Source of the DNA: JAUIAI01 sp041396585
GTDB lineage: Bacteria > Pseudomonadota > Gammaproteobacteria > Burkholderiales > Burkholderiaceae_E
Assembly: GCA_041396585.1 (NCBI GenBank)
Contig: JAWKYG010000001.1
Span: forward strand, 310,001-374,000
Direction: 5' to 3'
DNA length: 64,000 nucleotides
A program made the translations under genes and the position numbers. The notes under the pieces were generated by a model. The model searched no databases, had not been told where the DNA came from, and saw only the letters and a program-made list of their open reading frames with translations. Below, piece after piece: positions 1 through 8,228 of the stretch (the stretch's first letter is position 1; every line of letters starts with the position of its first letter).

Positions 1-2
1 TG

Positions 3-704
3 GAGGCCGTGGATCGCGCCAACGGCGAGATCTTCGCGCAGACGATCGCGCCGGACGGCAGCAATGGCTATTATTCATTGCTGGTCGTCCATAAAGACAG
101 CCCGATCAATAGCCTGGATGACGTTCTGGCCAACAAGGCCAAGCTGCAACTGGGCTTTGGCGATCCGAACTCCACCAGCGGCACCCTGGTTCCCGGCTAC
201 TACGCGTTCGCGCTGAACAATGTCGATCCGGCCAAGGATTTCAAGCGCATGGTGCGTGCCAATCACGAAACCAACCTGCTCGCGGTTTCCACCAAGCAGG
301 TCGATGTGGCGACCAACAACACCGAGAACTGGGGCCGTTTCGAGAAGACGCATCCGGAGAAGATCGCGCAGCTTCGTCAGGTCTGGAAATCGCCCCTGAT
401 TCCGAGCGATCCGCTCGTCTGGCGCGTCGACCTCGATCCGAAGATCAAGGCGAAGATGAGTGATTTCCTGTTGGCCTACGGCAAGACGGATGCCCGCGAG
501 AAGCAGGTCCTGCTCAACATCGGCTTCGCCGGCTTCAAACCGTCCAATGATGATCAGCTGATTCCGGTTCGTCAGATCTCCTTGGTCAAGGAAAAGACCA
601 AGCTGCTCAACAACGACAAGGTTGCCGAGGCCGACAAGGCCACGCGCATTGCCGAGATCGACAAGCAGCTTGCCGAGCTGGCCAAGCGATCCATCAAGGA
701 CTGA
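3..704 (+). CDS. phnD: Phosphonate ABC transporter, periplasmic phosphonate-binding protein (5' partial)
   Basis: These are the last ~233 residues of the substrate-binding protein that delivers phosphonates to the PhnCDE importer. The frame is open to the left edge (Glu-Ala codons precede the GTG at 9), so the signal peptide and N-lobe start lie outside the window. Visible PhnD-type features are the NGYYSLLVVHKDSPI stretch, the ligand-binding loop DPNSTSGTLVPGYYAF and the ATNNTENW segment. The C-terminus is a charged, Lys/Ala-rich helix typical of PhnD. phnE follows 31 bp downstream on the same strand, which supports the call. phnC is expected just upstream but is not in view. Confidence 0.93.
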   Translation, partial: EAVDRANGEIFAQTIAPDGSNGYYSLLVVHKDSPINSLDDVLANKAKLQLGFGDPNSTSGTLVPGYYAFALNNVDPAKDFKRMVRANHETNLLAVSTKQVDVATNNTENWGRFEKTHPEKIAQLRQVWKSPLIPSDPLVWRVDLDPKIKAKMSDFLLAYGKTDAREKQVLLNIGFAGFKPSNDDQLIPVRQISLVKEKTKLLNNDKVAEADKATRIAEIDKQLAELAKRSIKD

Positions 705-735
705 CCGAGCCCGGCCAGCAGCGGAGTGACCTGAG

Positions 736-1557
736 ATGTCGACAGCAAGACCGATTCACGAGCGGGTGCCGACAATGCCGGTGCCTGCTGCGGCGATGCC
801 GCCACGCGTGTCGTGGGTCAGCCTTGGCCTGTGGGCACTGGCACTCGCGCTGCTGGCCGGCTCGTGGCGGGGGGCCGATATGCGCCCGGCAGATCTGTTC
901 GGCGACTCGGCCAATATGACCGAGTACCTGAGCGGATTCTTCCCGCCCGATTTCACCGAGTGGCGTTTCTATGCGCAGGAACTCATCATCACGATCCAGA
1001 TCGCGATCTGGGGGAGTGCGCTGGCGGTCTTGTCCGCCATACCATTCGGCCTGCTCAGCGCGAGCAATATCGCGCCGCCCTGGGTCCATCAGCCCGTGCG
1101 ACGGCTGATGGATTCCTGCCGGGCGATCAATGAGATGGTCTTCGCGCTGCTGTTCGTGGTGGCTGTCGGGCTCGGCCCCTTCGCGGGCGTACTTGCCCTT
1201 TGGGTGCACACGACAGGCACCCTGGCCAAGCTGTTCTCCGAGGCGGTGGAGGCGATCGACCCACAGCCCGTCGAGGGCATTCGCGCCACGGGTGCCAATC
1301 TGCTCGAAGAAATCGCTTTCGGCGTGATTCCCCAGGTGACGCCACTATGGATCTCGTTCTCGTTGTATCGATTCGAAGCCAATATCCGGTCGGCGTCGGT
1401 GGTCGGCATGGTTGGTGCCGGCGGCATCGGCATGGTGCTCTGGGACGTGATTCGAGGCTTTCAATACGGTCAGACCGCTGCGGTGCTGATCATGCTGATC
1501 GTGACGGTCTCGGTGGTCGATCTGCTATCGTCGACGATCCGCAGACGATTGATCTGA
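736..1557 (+). CDS. phnE: Phosphonate ABC transporter, permease
   Basis: A 273-residue inner-membrane permease of the PhnCDE importer, full length for the family. A GGAG ribosome site at about 722 supports the ATG at 736. An N-terminal hydrophobic helix (residues ~25-45) is followed by a periplasmic stretch and a BPD-transport domain. Membrane segments include TIQIAIWGSALAVLSAIPFG and EMVFALLFVVAVGLGPFAG. The cytoplasmic EAA-type loop that contacts the ATPase is visible as ATGANLLEEIAFGVIPQ, followed by the conserved VVGMVGAGGIGMVL segment. The gene sits between phnD and the PhnZ-like HD gene in one apparent transcript. Confidence 0.95.
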   Translation: MSTARPIHERVPTMPVPAAAMPPRVSWVSLGLWALALALLAGSWRGADMRPADLFGDSANMTEYLSGFFPPDFTEWRFYAQELIITIQIAIWGSALAVLSAIPFGLLSASNIAPPWVHQPVRRLMDSCRAINEMVFALLFVVAVGLGPFAGVLALWVHTTGTLAKLFSEAVEAIDPQPVEGIRATGANLLEEIAFGVIPQVTPLWISFSLYRFEANIRSASVVGMVGAGGIGMVLWDVIRGFQYGQTAAVLIMLIVTVSVVDLLSSTIRRRLI

Positions 1558-1578
1558 TTTGGTGGTCCGGCAGAGGCG

Positions 1579-2121
1579 ATGATGGACAAGAATGGCATTG
1601 TCACGCTTTTTGCAATGCACGGCATGCGGCACTACAGCGGAGAGCGGGCCGAGGCGGTGACCGCGCTCGAGCATTCGCTGCAATGCGCCACCCTGGCACA
1701 GCAAGACGGCGCATCGGCAGGCTTGATCCTGGCCGCGCTGCTGCATGACATCGGGCACATGACCCGGCGTAGCGAGAGCATCCGCGATGACGTCGATGAC
1801 CTGCATGAGCTGATCGGGGCCAGGATGCTGTCTCGGGAGCTGCCGCCATCGGTCACCGAGCCGGTTCGTCTGCACGTGGCCGCCAAGCGCTATCTCTGCG
1901 CGGTAGACCCGGCCTATATGGCGGGTCTTTCACCCGCATCGGTGCACTCTCTCAGTCTTCAGGGAGGGCCGATGAGCGGCGCGGAGATCGAGCGGTACAA
2001 GGGCGAGGCCTACGCCGAGGACGGCCTGCGCCTGCGGCGCTGGGACGATCTCGCCAAGACGCCCGGTCGGGCGACGCCTCCGCTAGAGCATTTCCTGGCT
2101 CTGCTCGGGTGTGTTCGCTGA
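1579..2121 (+). CDS. phnZ: PhnZ-like HD-domain phosphonate oxygenase
   Basis: A 180-residue HD-domain protein of the phosphonate-operon type. PhnZ is a mixed-valence di-iron oxygenase that cleaves 2-amino-1-hydroxyethylphosphonate to glycine and phosphate. Its key residues have counterparts here: Tyr19 and Glu22 (YSGE, lid and substrate contact), His32, the HD pair His56-Asp57 (LLHDIGH), His76 and His99. The last lies in a HVAAKRYL segment typical of the phosphonate-binding site. Compared with PhnZ there appears to be a 3-residue insertion between Glu22 and His32. No PhnY hydroxylase is in the window, so the true substrate is uncertain. The gene follows phnE by 21 bp and ends tail-to-tail with phnM. 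Confidence 0.82.
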   Translation: MMDKNGIVTLFAMHGMRHYSGERAEAVTALEHSLQCATLAQQDGASAGLILAALLHDIGHMTRRSESIRDDVDDLHELIGARMLSRELPPSVTEPVRLHVAAKRYLCAVDPAYMAGLSPASVHSLSLQGGPMSGAEIERYKGEAYAEDGLRLRRWDDLAKTPGRATPPLEHFLALLGCVR

Positions 2122-2211
2122 GCGATGCGTGCGGCTTGGGCAGGTCGGGAATTCGCCGGCCTGATTGCGTACCAGCGCGATCTCAAGTCCTGGGCCGCCT
2201 GGGTTCGGATA

Positions 2212-3361
2212 TCAGTGAACCCGGCGCCCGCCAACCCAGACATCACGCACGACTGGCAGGCTGTCGAACTCCCTAACCCGGATCAGGTCGCCTAGCAGGC
2301 CGATGGCGATTTCGCCGCGATCGTCGAGGCCGGCTGCCCGTGCCGGATTGCGGCTGACGGTGGCCAGGGCTTCTGGCAGCGCGAGGCCGGCCTCGTGGTG
2401 CAGGCGCCAGGCGGCGGCAATCAGGCTGGCCGGCACGTAATCGGAAGACAAGGCATCGAGCAGGCCGTCGCGGGCGAGATCGATCGCGGCGACATTGCCC
2501 GAATGAGAGCCGCCGCGAACGACATTGGGCGCGCCGGCAACTGTCGACAGACCATGCTCGCGTGCCTGGCGGGCAGCCAGTGCGGTGGTGGGAAACTCGC
2601 TGATCGAGGCGCCGTCGCGCACCGCCTCGGCCACGTGGGCCTCGGTGGTGTCGTCGTGCGTGGCCAGCGCGATGCGGCGCTCGCGCGCGAACGCCGCAAA
2701 ACTGCCGGTTCGGTGCCGAGTAGCGTTCCTGGCGTTCGGGCGCATGCATGACTTCGTGGTCGAACTGTTCGTGGGTCCAGCCCTTCTTGCCGGTGAAGTA
2801 GGTACGCGCGTGTTCGATGTCGGTCCATTGCCGCTGGCCCGGCGTGTGGTCCATCAGCGAAAGCATGCGCAACCGTGGGCAGTTGGCGTAGGCCTCGAAG
2901 AGTTCACGGGTATTGGACGCAGGCAGCTCGCAGCGGACATGCAACAGGTGCCGGGCGCGCAGCATCTCGGCCGCTTCGAGGCGGTCGAGGAGCTCGATCA
3001 GGTCGGCATGGTTTTGCGACCTGAAGCTTTCGCCATAGGGGTCGCCGACGCCGAGTGCGTCGAACACGGTGGTGATGCCGGCCGAGGTGACCTCGGCATC
3101 ATGCGCAAGCAGTGCCGGCTGGGCGGGGAAGTGCGTCTTGGGGCGCGGCATCAGGTGCCGCTCCAGGTTATCGGTATGGATCTCTACCAGGCCGGGCAGC
3201 AGCCAGTCATTGGCCAGGTCGATGGCACCGGGCAACATGCTTGCGCCGGACTCGATCGCGCTGATGCGCCCGTCACGGATGTGCAGGCTTCCGTGTACCA
3301 CGGTGTCGGCCAGGACGATCCGGGCGTTGGTCAGAATCAGGTCGGGGTGGGCGCTGGGCAT
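2212..3361 (-). pseudogene. phnM: Ribosyl-methylphosphonate triphosphate diphosphatase PhnM, frameshifted
   Basis: PhnM belongs to the amidohydrolase superfamily and removes pyrophosphate from alpha-D-ribose 1-alkylphosphonate 5-triphosphate, the step before C-P bond cleavage. The N-terminal two thirds read in one frame, with the metal motif EIHTDNLERHL at residues 60-70. The last third, starting FAAFARERRIALATHDDTT, reads in another frame. Removing one base from the T4 run (AAAA at 2698-2701 on the + strand) joins the two as APNRQFAAFARERR and gives ~382 residues, the normal PhnM length. The restored tail keeps the THDDTT metal motif and a normal ending. Sequencing error or a recent mutation is likely. 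It is the last gene of phnGHIJKLM. Confidence 0.85.
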
Positions 3362-3367
3362 CGGGAT

Positions 3368-4096
3368 TCAGAGTGTGACGAGTTGATCGGCCACTGTGGT
3401 GCGAACCGCTTCATCGTGGAAGATGCCGACCACTGTGCAACCCGCGGCCTTGGCTTCTTCGATCATCGCGATCACGATATCGCGATTGGCATTGTCCAGC
3501 GATGCCGTGGGTTCATCCAGCAACAGCAGCGGGGTGGGGCGTACGAAGCCGCGGGCGATGTTGACCCGCTGCTGTTCGCCGCCAGAAAAGGTGGCTGGCG
3601 GCAGCGCCCATAGTGCACTCGGGATGCGTAGCCGCTCGAGCAGCGCCGCCGCGCGCTCGCGGGCGTTCGCCAGCCGCCGTTCGTGTTCGTCGTCGCTCAT
3701 CGGCGGCAGACCCTCGAGACAGCGTTCGGCAACCACATCGAGAGCGGGCACCCGTGGCACCACACGCAGAAACTGGCTGACCGTGCTGATCACCGAGCGG
3801 CGCAGGCGAAGCAGGGTCTGGTCGCCGGCAGCGGCCAGATCCAGACGCGTTGTGCCATCCTGCTCGAGAAGGATTTCGCCGCCGTCGATCCGGTAGTTGC
3901 CGGACAGACACTTGAGGATGGTGGATTTGCCACGGCCGGACGCACCGGTCAGTGCGGCGCAGCGACCGGGTTCGACGCGCATCGAGAACTGGCTCAGGAC
4001 ATCGAGCACCCGGGAATCCCGCAGGTGCAGGGTGAATCGCTTGCGCAGCTGGCGAATGTCCAGCGTGATCGGGCGGGCGGGGTCGAGTGGCATCAT
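3368..4096 (-). CDS. phnL: C-P lyase complex ATPase-like subunit PhnL
   Basis: A 242-residue ABC-type ATPase of the carbon-phosphorus lyase locus. The Walker A motif is GASGRGKS, the ABC signature FSGGEQQR and the Walker B segment LLLLDEPTASLD. PhnL is associated with the PhnGHIJK core and is needed, with PhnI/G/H, to make the ribosyl-phosphonate intermediate; it is not a membrane transporter ATPase. The start overlaps the end of phnK (ATGATGCC context) and phnM begins 6 bp after its stop, so translation is coupled along the operon. Confidence 0.95.
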   Translation of the reverse strand: MMPLDPARPITLDIRQLRKRFTLHLRDSRVLDVLSQFSMRVEPGRCAALTGASGRGKSTILKCLSGNYRIDGGEILLEQDGTTRLDLAAAGDQTLLRLRRSVISTVSQFLRVVPRVPALDVVAERCLEGLPPMSDDEHERRLANARERAAALLERLRIPSALWALPPATFSGGEQQRVNIARGFVRPTPLLLLDEPTASLDNANRDIVIAMIEEAKAAGCTVVGIFHDEAVRTTVADQLVTL

Positions 4097-4962
4097 CCTT
4101 GGAGCACCGAAGAGACCAGCAGTTGGGTGTAGGGATGCTCGGGATCATCGAGAACCCGGTCGGTCAGGCCGGCTTCGACGATCCGGCCGGCGCGCATGAC
4201 GATGGTTCGATGGGCGAGCAGGCGCGCAACGCCGAGATCATGGGTGACCACGATCACCGATACGCCGAGACGGCTGACCAGCACCCGCAGGAGGTCCAGC
4301 AGGCGTGCCTGCACCGAGACATCCAGGCCAGAGGTGGGCTCATCCATCAGCAGCAGCCGTGGCGAGCTGACCAGGTTGCGCGCGATCTGCAGACGCTGCT
4401 TCATGCCACCGGAAAACTGGCGCGGTGGGTCGTTCAGACGGGCGGTATCGAGTTCCACCCGACGCATCCAGTCGAGCGCGGCCTCGTTCAGGCGACCGAA
4501 GTGGCGCCAGCCGAGATCCATCAGGCGCTCACAGACGTTCGCACCGGCGCTCACCGACATGCGCAGCCCGTCATCCGGATTCTGGCGCACGAAGCCCCAT
4601 TCGGTGCGATTGAGCGCGCGCCGGCTGGTCTCGGGCAAGGTGGTCAGATCGAGTAGCGCACCGTCTCTGGCGAGATAGTCGACCCGTCCCGCCTGGATCG
4701 GCAGCGCACCGGCCAATACATTGAGCAGGGTGCTCTTGCCGGAGCCGGATTCCCCGACGACTGCCACGACTTCGGCCGGATGCAGTTCGAGAGAGACATC
4801 GTTCAGGGCCAGGCGCTCACCAAAGCGGTGCGAGAGCCCAGACACGCGCAGCACGGGATCGGGTGTCGCGACATACCCGTCGCCGCCTGCGTCGAATGCC
4901 GGGTCCGGGATCGGGTCGTGGCGTCGGTCGGTCTCACCGATCGTGACATGTTCGGACATCAT
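4093..4962 (-). CDS. phnK: C-P lyase complex ATPase-like subunit PhnK
   Basis: A 289-residue ABC-type ATPase that binds the PhnJ subunit of the C-P lyase core complex. It shows Walker A GESGSGKST, signature FSGGMKQR, Walker B LLLMDEPTSGLD and the switch His in VVTHDLGVARLLA. It resembles dipeptide/nickel importer ATPases, but the genes on both sides are C-P lyase genes, which decides the assignment. About 30 extra residues precede the conserved part, so a later start is possible, but ATG 4962 overlaps the phnJ stop (ATGA), which favours it. Confidence 0.95.
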   Translation of the reverse strand: MMSEHVTIGETDRRHDPIPDPAFDAGGDGYVATPDPVLRVSGLSHRFGERLALNDVSLELHPAEVVAVVGESGSGKSTLLNVLAGALPIQAGRVDYLARDGALLDLTTLPETSRRALNRTEWGFVRQNPDDGLRMSVSAGANVCERLMDLGWRHFGRLNEAALDWMRRVELDTARLNDPPRQFSGGMKQRLQIARNLVSSPRLLLMDEPTSGLDVSVQARLLDLLRVLVSRLGVSVIVVTHDLGVARLLAHRTIVMRAGRIVEAGLTDRVLDDPEHPYTQLLVSSVLQG

Positions 4963-5861
4963 CGGCGTGACTCCTGCGGGGCGGATGCCGTCTCCTGCAT
5001 ATCGAGACGCTCACTGCAATAGTCGGTATCCGAACATGTCCAGATCGTGTCGCCATTGGCCAGCGGCAGTTCGTCGAGATAGGAATCATCGGCGCCGCAG
5101 CGCGCGCAGCGGTGCGGGGCACGGGTGGGCTGGAACGGATGATCTTCGAAATCCAGGCTGCGGACATCCGTGTATGGCGCAATGGCATAGATACGCTTCT
5201 CGCGGCCTGCGCCAAACAGCTGTAGTGCCGGCATCTGGTGCATTTTCGGATTGTCGAACTTGGGTATCGGCGACGGCGCCATCACGTAGCGACCATTGAC
5301 CAGCACCGGATAGTCGTAGGTGGTCTCGATGTGCCCCCATCGCGCGATGTCCTCGAACAGCTTGACTCCCATCAGGCCGTATTCCCGATAGCCATGGAGC
5401 TTGCGCAGTTCGGCGCGATGCGGTTCGAGCCGGTAGAGCGGGTCGGGTTGGGGTACCTGGTAGACCAGGATCTGGTCTTCGGTCAACGGATTCTCCGGAA
5501 TCCGATGGCGCGTCTGGATGATCGTTGCCCGGCGAGTGCGTGTCGTGGTCTGAACGCCGGTCACCCGTTGGAAGAAGTTGCGGATGTTGACCGCATTCGT
5601 GGTGTCGTCAGAGCCCTGGTCGATCACTTTGAGCACGTCGGTCGCGCCGATGATCGCCGCGCTCACCTGGATGCCACCCGTGCCCCAACCGTAGGCCAGG
5701 GGCATCTCGCGAGATCCGAAGGGCACCTGATGACCGGGTATGGCCACGGCCTTCAGAATCGTGCGCCGGATCATGCGCTTGGTGTTCTCGTCCAGATAGG
5801 CAAAGTTATAGCCGGCCAGAGGTGCCGGTTCGTGGGTCGCGGCGGGTATGTCAGCGTTCAT
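4959..5861 (-). CDS. phnJ: Carbon-phosphorus lyase PhnJ (radical SAM)
   Basis: PhnJ breaks the C-P bond of ribose-1-alkylphosphonate-5-phosphate using a 4Fe-4S cluster and S-adenosylmethionine, giving the alkane and 5-phosphoribosyl-1,2-cyclic phosphate. ATG 5861 gives 300 residues and overlaps the phnI stop; the frame runs further upstream but without family similarity. The cluster Cys are at 252, 255 and 276 (CARC, then WTC), and the separate catalytic Cys is 282 (SDTDYC). The Gly equivalent to E. coli Gly32 is Gly43 in AIPGHQVPF. The family block YGWGTGGIQV and DDTTNAVNIRNFF are intact. The C...C spacing is one residue shorter than in E. coli. Confidence 0.97.
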   Translation of the reverse strand: MNADIPAATHEPAPLAGYNFAYLDENTKRMIRRTILKAVAIPGHQVPFGSREMPLAYGWGTGGIQVSAAIIGATDVLKVIDQGSDDTTNAVNIRNFFQRVTGVQTTTRTRRATIIQTRHRIPENPLTEDQILVYQVPQPDPLYRLEPHRAELRKLHGYREYGLMGVKLFEDIARWGHIETTYDYPVLVNGRYVMAPSPIPKFDNPKMHQMPALQLFGAGREKRIYAIAPYTDVRSLDFEDHPFQPTRAPHRCARCGADDSYLDELPLANGDTIWTCSDTDYCSERLDMQETASAPQESRR

Positions 5862-7068
5862 CGTCGAACTCCGTGGCCATCGTGGCATGCCGGGTGTCGG
5901 ATGGGTCGGTGCCAGTGCCCGTGCTTGGGGCGTGAGCAGGATCCTCTGCCTGGCCGGCATGTTCGGCGCGCAGGCGGCGAATCAGATGTAGCTCGGACTC
6001 GAAGGTCACATAGTGCGGCAGCTTCAGATGCTGGACGAAGCCACTGGCCTCGACGCTGTCACCATGGGCCAGGGCGAACTCCTGATCCTGTACCGGGGCG
6101 TTGGCGGGCTCGTCGAACTCTTCGTGACGCATCGCACGATCGACCAGCGACATCGCCATCGCCTTGCGCTCATTGTGGCCGGCCACCAGACCGTAGCCGC
6201 GCGTGAATGTCGGCGGCTGGCCAGCGCCCCCCGTGAACTGATTGATCATCTTGCACTCTGTGAGTTCGATCTCACCGATCATGATCTCGAAGCCGAGTTC
6301 GTCGGGCACGATGCTCACCGGCACGGCACCGTGGCGGATCTCGCCGCCAAACGGATGGGTGTGGGCATAACCGCGTTGCGTGGAGTAGCCCATGCCAAGC
6401 AGCCAGCCTTCGTCGGCGCGCGCCATCATCTGCAGCCGTGCCGACCGATTCATGGGGAAGCGGGGCGGATGACGCGTGATATCCGGCGGGGGCGGGTCGT
6501 CCGGATCCGGTGCCACCGGCTCGACCAGGCCCTGTGCCTGAAGCGTTGCCAGTGCGTCGGGGCACAGGCCGAAATCGTCAATCGACCGTTCGGCGTCTGT
6601 ATCCAGCGCGCCGTGCCGGCTCGAATGCGTCGACCGTTCTGACTGGCAAGGCGGCTCGTCTTGCTCCAGAAGGCTGAAATCGAGCAGGCGCTGCGTATAG
6701 TCGAACGTTGGCCCGAGCACCTGGCCGCCCGGCAGATCCTTGAAGATGGCAGACACGCGGCGCCGCACGCGCATGCGGTCGGTGTTCAGCGGGCAGGTGT
6801 TGCCGATGCGCGGCAGCGTGGTTCGGTAGGCGCGCAGCAGAAAGGCCGCCTCGATCGAATCGCCGCACGCCTGCTTGATGGCCAATGCAGCGAGCTCGGG
6901 ATCGATGACCGATGCTTCGGCCATGACCCGGCTCACCAGCAGGGCGAGTTGCTGGCGGATCTGCGCGACGCTGAGCGCTGCAACGCCGGTGTCGCCACGG
7001 CGATAGCGGGCCAGGAGTTCGCGGGAGGCGTCGATCGCCTCTTCACCGCCCTTGACTGCGATGTACAT
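5851..7068 (-). CDS. phnI: C-P lyase core subunit PhnI (nucleosidase/phosphonate transferase)
   Basis: PhnI exchanges the adenine of MgATP for phosphonate, forming alpha-D-ribose 1-alkylphosphonate 5-triphosphate with help from PhnG, PhnH and PhnL. The protein is 405 residues, longer than E. coli PhnI (354), partly through an acidic C-terminal extension rich in Asp/Thr/His (AEDPAHAPSTGTGTDPSDTR). Conserved blocks are MYIAVKGGEEAID at the start, QIRQQLALLVSRVMAEASV and MGYSTQRGYAHTHPFGGEIR. The start overlaps the phnH stop as TGATG, and the end overlaps phnJ by 11 bp. Confidence 0.95.
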   Translation of the reverse strand: MYIAVKGGEEAIDASRELLARYRRGDTGVAALSVAQIRQQLALLVSRVMAEASVIDPELAALAIKQACGDSIEAAFLLRAYRTTLPRIGNTCPLNTDRMRVRRRVSAIFKDLPGGQVLGPTFDYTQRLLDFSLLEQDEPPCQSERSTHSSRHGALDTDAERSIDDFGLCPDALATLQAQGLVEPVAPDPDDPPPPDITRHPPRFPMNRSARLQMMARADEGWLLGMGYSTQRGYAHTHPFGGEIRHGAVPVSIVPDELGFEIMIGEIELTECKMINQFTGGAGQPPTFTRGYGLVAGHNERKAMAMSLVDRAMRHEEFDEPANAPVQDQEFALAHGDSVEASGFVQHLKLPHYVTFESELHLIRRLRAEHAGQAEDPAHAPSTGTGTDPSDTRHATMATEFDDER

Positions 7069-7697
7069 CAGGCGAGCTCCAGATGGGTGGTACGGGGAAT
7101 GGCCATCACGGCATTGGCTTGCACCAGGAGGAGGTCGATGCCACGTGGGAACAGGGGTTCGAGTGCAATGCGCGAGCGCCAGAAGGCATCAGAGGGGCCC
7201 GACACCCGGATCTGACTCGGTGATGCCAGGCCCGGGCCCGAGAGGCGGATCGGCCGACCGCGATCGAGCGCATCGACCACCAGGATCAGGGTGGCGCCGA
7301 ACTGGGGGTCGAGGTCATCGCCCGCTGAGAAGGCGGTGAGCGGTGCGTCCTGGTCGCCATCGTGGAGCGCGAAATCGGCCTCGGCCGCTGCCTCGACGAT
7401 CGTCGTGCCCGTGTGAAAGCGCAAAGAATCGATCATCCGGTTGTCCGCGCGCCAGCGCTGCCCGCACCAGAGTCTTGTATCGGCATCGCAAAGCGCCAGC
7501 AGGATCGCAACCGCGGCGCCCGGTATCTGCTCTGGCCATGGCAGCTGGTGCGCCACCGGTGTGACGATTCGGCCAGGGTAGGACATGGCCTGCAATGTGG
7601 CGCGAAACGCCCGCTGGGAATCGGCCACCGGACTGACCAGACCGGGCAGGATGCGGGCGAGATCCATCGGCATGTTCGAGCGCGCGACGCTGGTCAT
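7068..7697 (-). CDS. phnH: C-P lyase core subunit PhnH
   Basis: A 209-residue PhnH, a pseudo-PLP-transferase fold that dimerises with the PhnGIJ core and is required for alkylphosphonate activation. Typical blocks are the N-terminal DSQRAFRATLQAMSYPG, the ALCDADTRLWC segment and the C-terminal IDLLLVQANAVMAIPRTTHL. The start ATG overlaps the phnG stop (ATGA) and the stop overlaps phnI, so phnG-phnH-phnI are translationally coupled. The length matches the family and no damage is visible. Confidence 0.95.
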   Translation of the reverse strand: MTSVARSNMPMDLARILPGLVSPVADSQRAFRATLQAMSYPGRIVTPVAHQLPWPEQIPGAAVAILLALCDADTRLWCGQRWRADNRMIDSLRFHTGTTIVEAAAEADFALHDGDQDAPLTAFSAGDDLDPQFGATLILVVDALDRGRPIRLSGPGLASPSQIRVSGPSDAFWRSRIALEPLFPRGIDLLLVQANAVMAIPRTTHLELA

Positions 7698-8149
7698 GAC
7701 AATGTCTCCGGCGTGAGCGTATCGAAGCGCACACGGCTGCTCGCGCTGTCCTGACTTTCCTGCTGCCAGGTGCGTCGCAGCTGTACCAATAGCGGTGCAA
7801 GCACCTCGCGGCGCAGTCGTTCGTGATGCGAGGGCAGCTGCAGCAGGGCGTCCAGACGTGCGATTTGCGAGACGATTCGCGGGCAGCGGCCGATCCGGTA
7901 GGCAACGCCGGCGGTGCCGTGCCGGCTGCGCACGGTGCAGCGCGAAACGGGGATCTCGGCAAGATTGAAGCGGTTGCCGCCTCCGTCAAGCCGCGCGTTG
8001 GCCATCATCAGACCGGTTTCGGGACCACGCAAAACCTCGAATGTTTCGTCGCGCAGGTTTGCATCGGCCAGCTCGGCAAGCAGCGCGGCGTCGGCGAGCG
8101 CCAGCAGACCGAGCCAGTCGGCCCGCTTTTCGACATCGAACTCACGCAT
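7694..8149 (-). CDS. phnG: C-P lyase core subunit PhnG, first gene of operon
   Basis: A 151-residue PhnG, a small subunit of the PhnGHIJ core. Conserved text includes LRGPETGLMMANARLDGGG followed by FNLAEIPVSRCTVR, then GTAGVAYRIGR. It is the first gene of the seven-gene - strand operon and begins 79 bp from the divergent phnF start. The palindrome at 8175-8188 lies ~26 bp upstream of its ATG. An AGGAAG ribosome site precedes ATG 8149. Confidence 0.95.
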   Translation of the reverse strand: MREFDVEKRADWLGLLALADAALLAELADANLRDETFEVLRGPETGLMMANARLDGGGNRFNLAEIPVSRCTVRSRHGTAGVAYRIGRCPRIVSQIARLDALLQLPSHHERLRREVLAPLLVQLRRTWQQESQDSASSRVRFDTLTPETLS

Positions 8150-8174
8150 CTTCGCTTCCTCGGCGGTATCTCAA

Positions 8175-8188
8175 CCTGTCTATACAGG
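8175..8188. promoter_or_regulatory. Putative PhnF operator between phnG and phnF
   Basis: CCTGTCTATACAGG has the arms CCTGT/ACAGG around CTAT. Its core GTCTATAC fits GT-N-TA-N-AC, the pattern known for HutC/PhnF-type GntR regulators. It is the only clear palindrome in the 79-bp divergent phnG-phnF gap and overlaps the place where a phnG -10 element would sit, as expected for a repressor site. The function is inferred from sequence and position only. Confidence 0.6.
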
Positions 8189-8228
8189 CTACACTATTTA
8201 TCTCATTCAGAAATGAAGAATCGATGAC

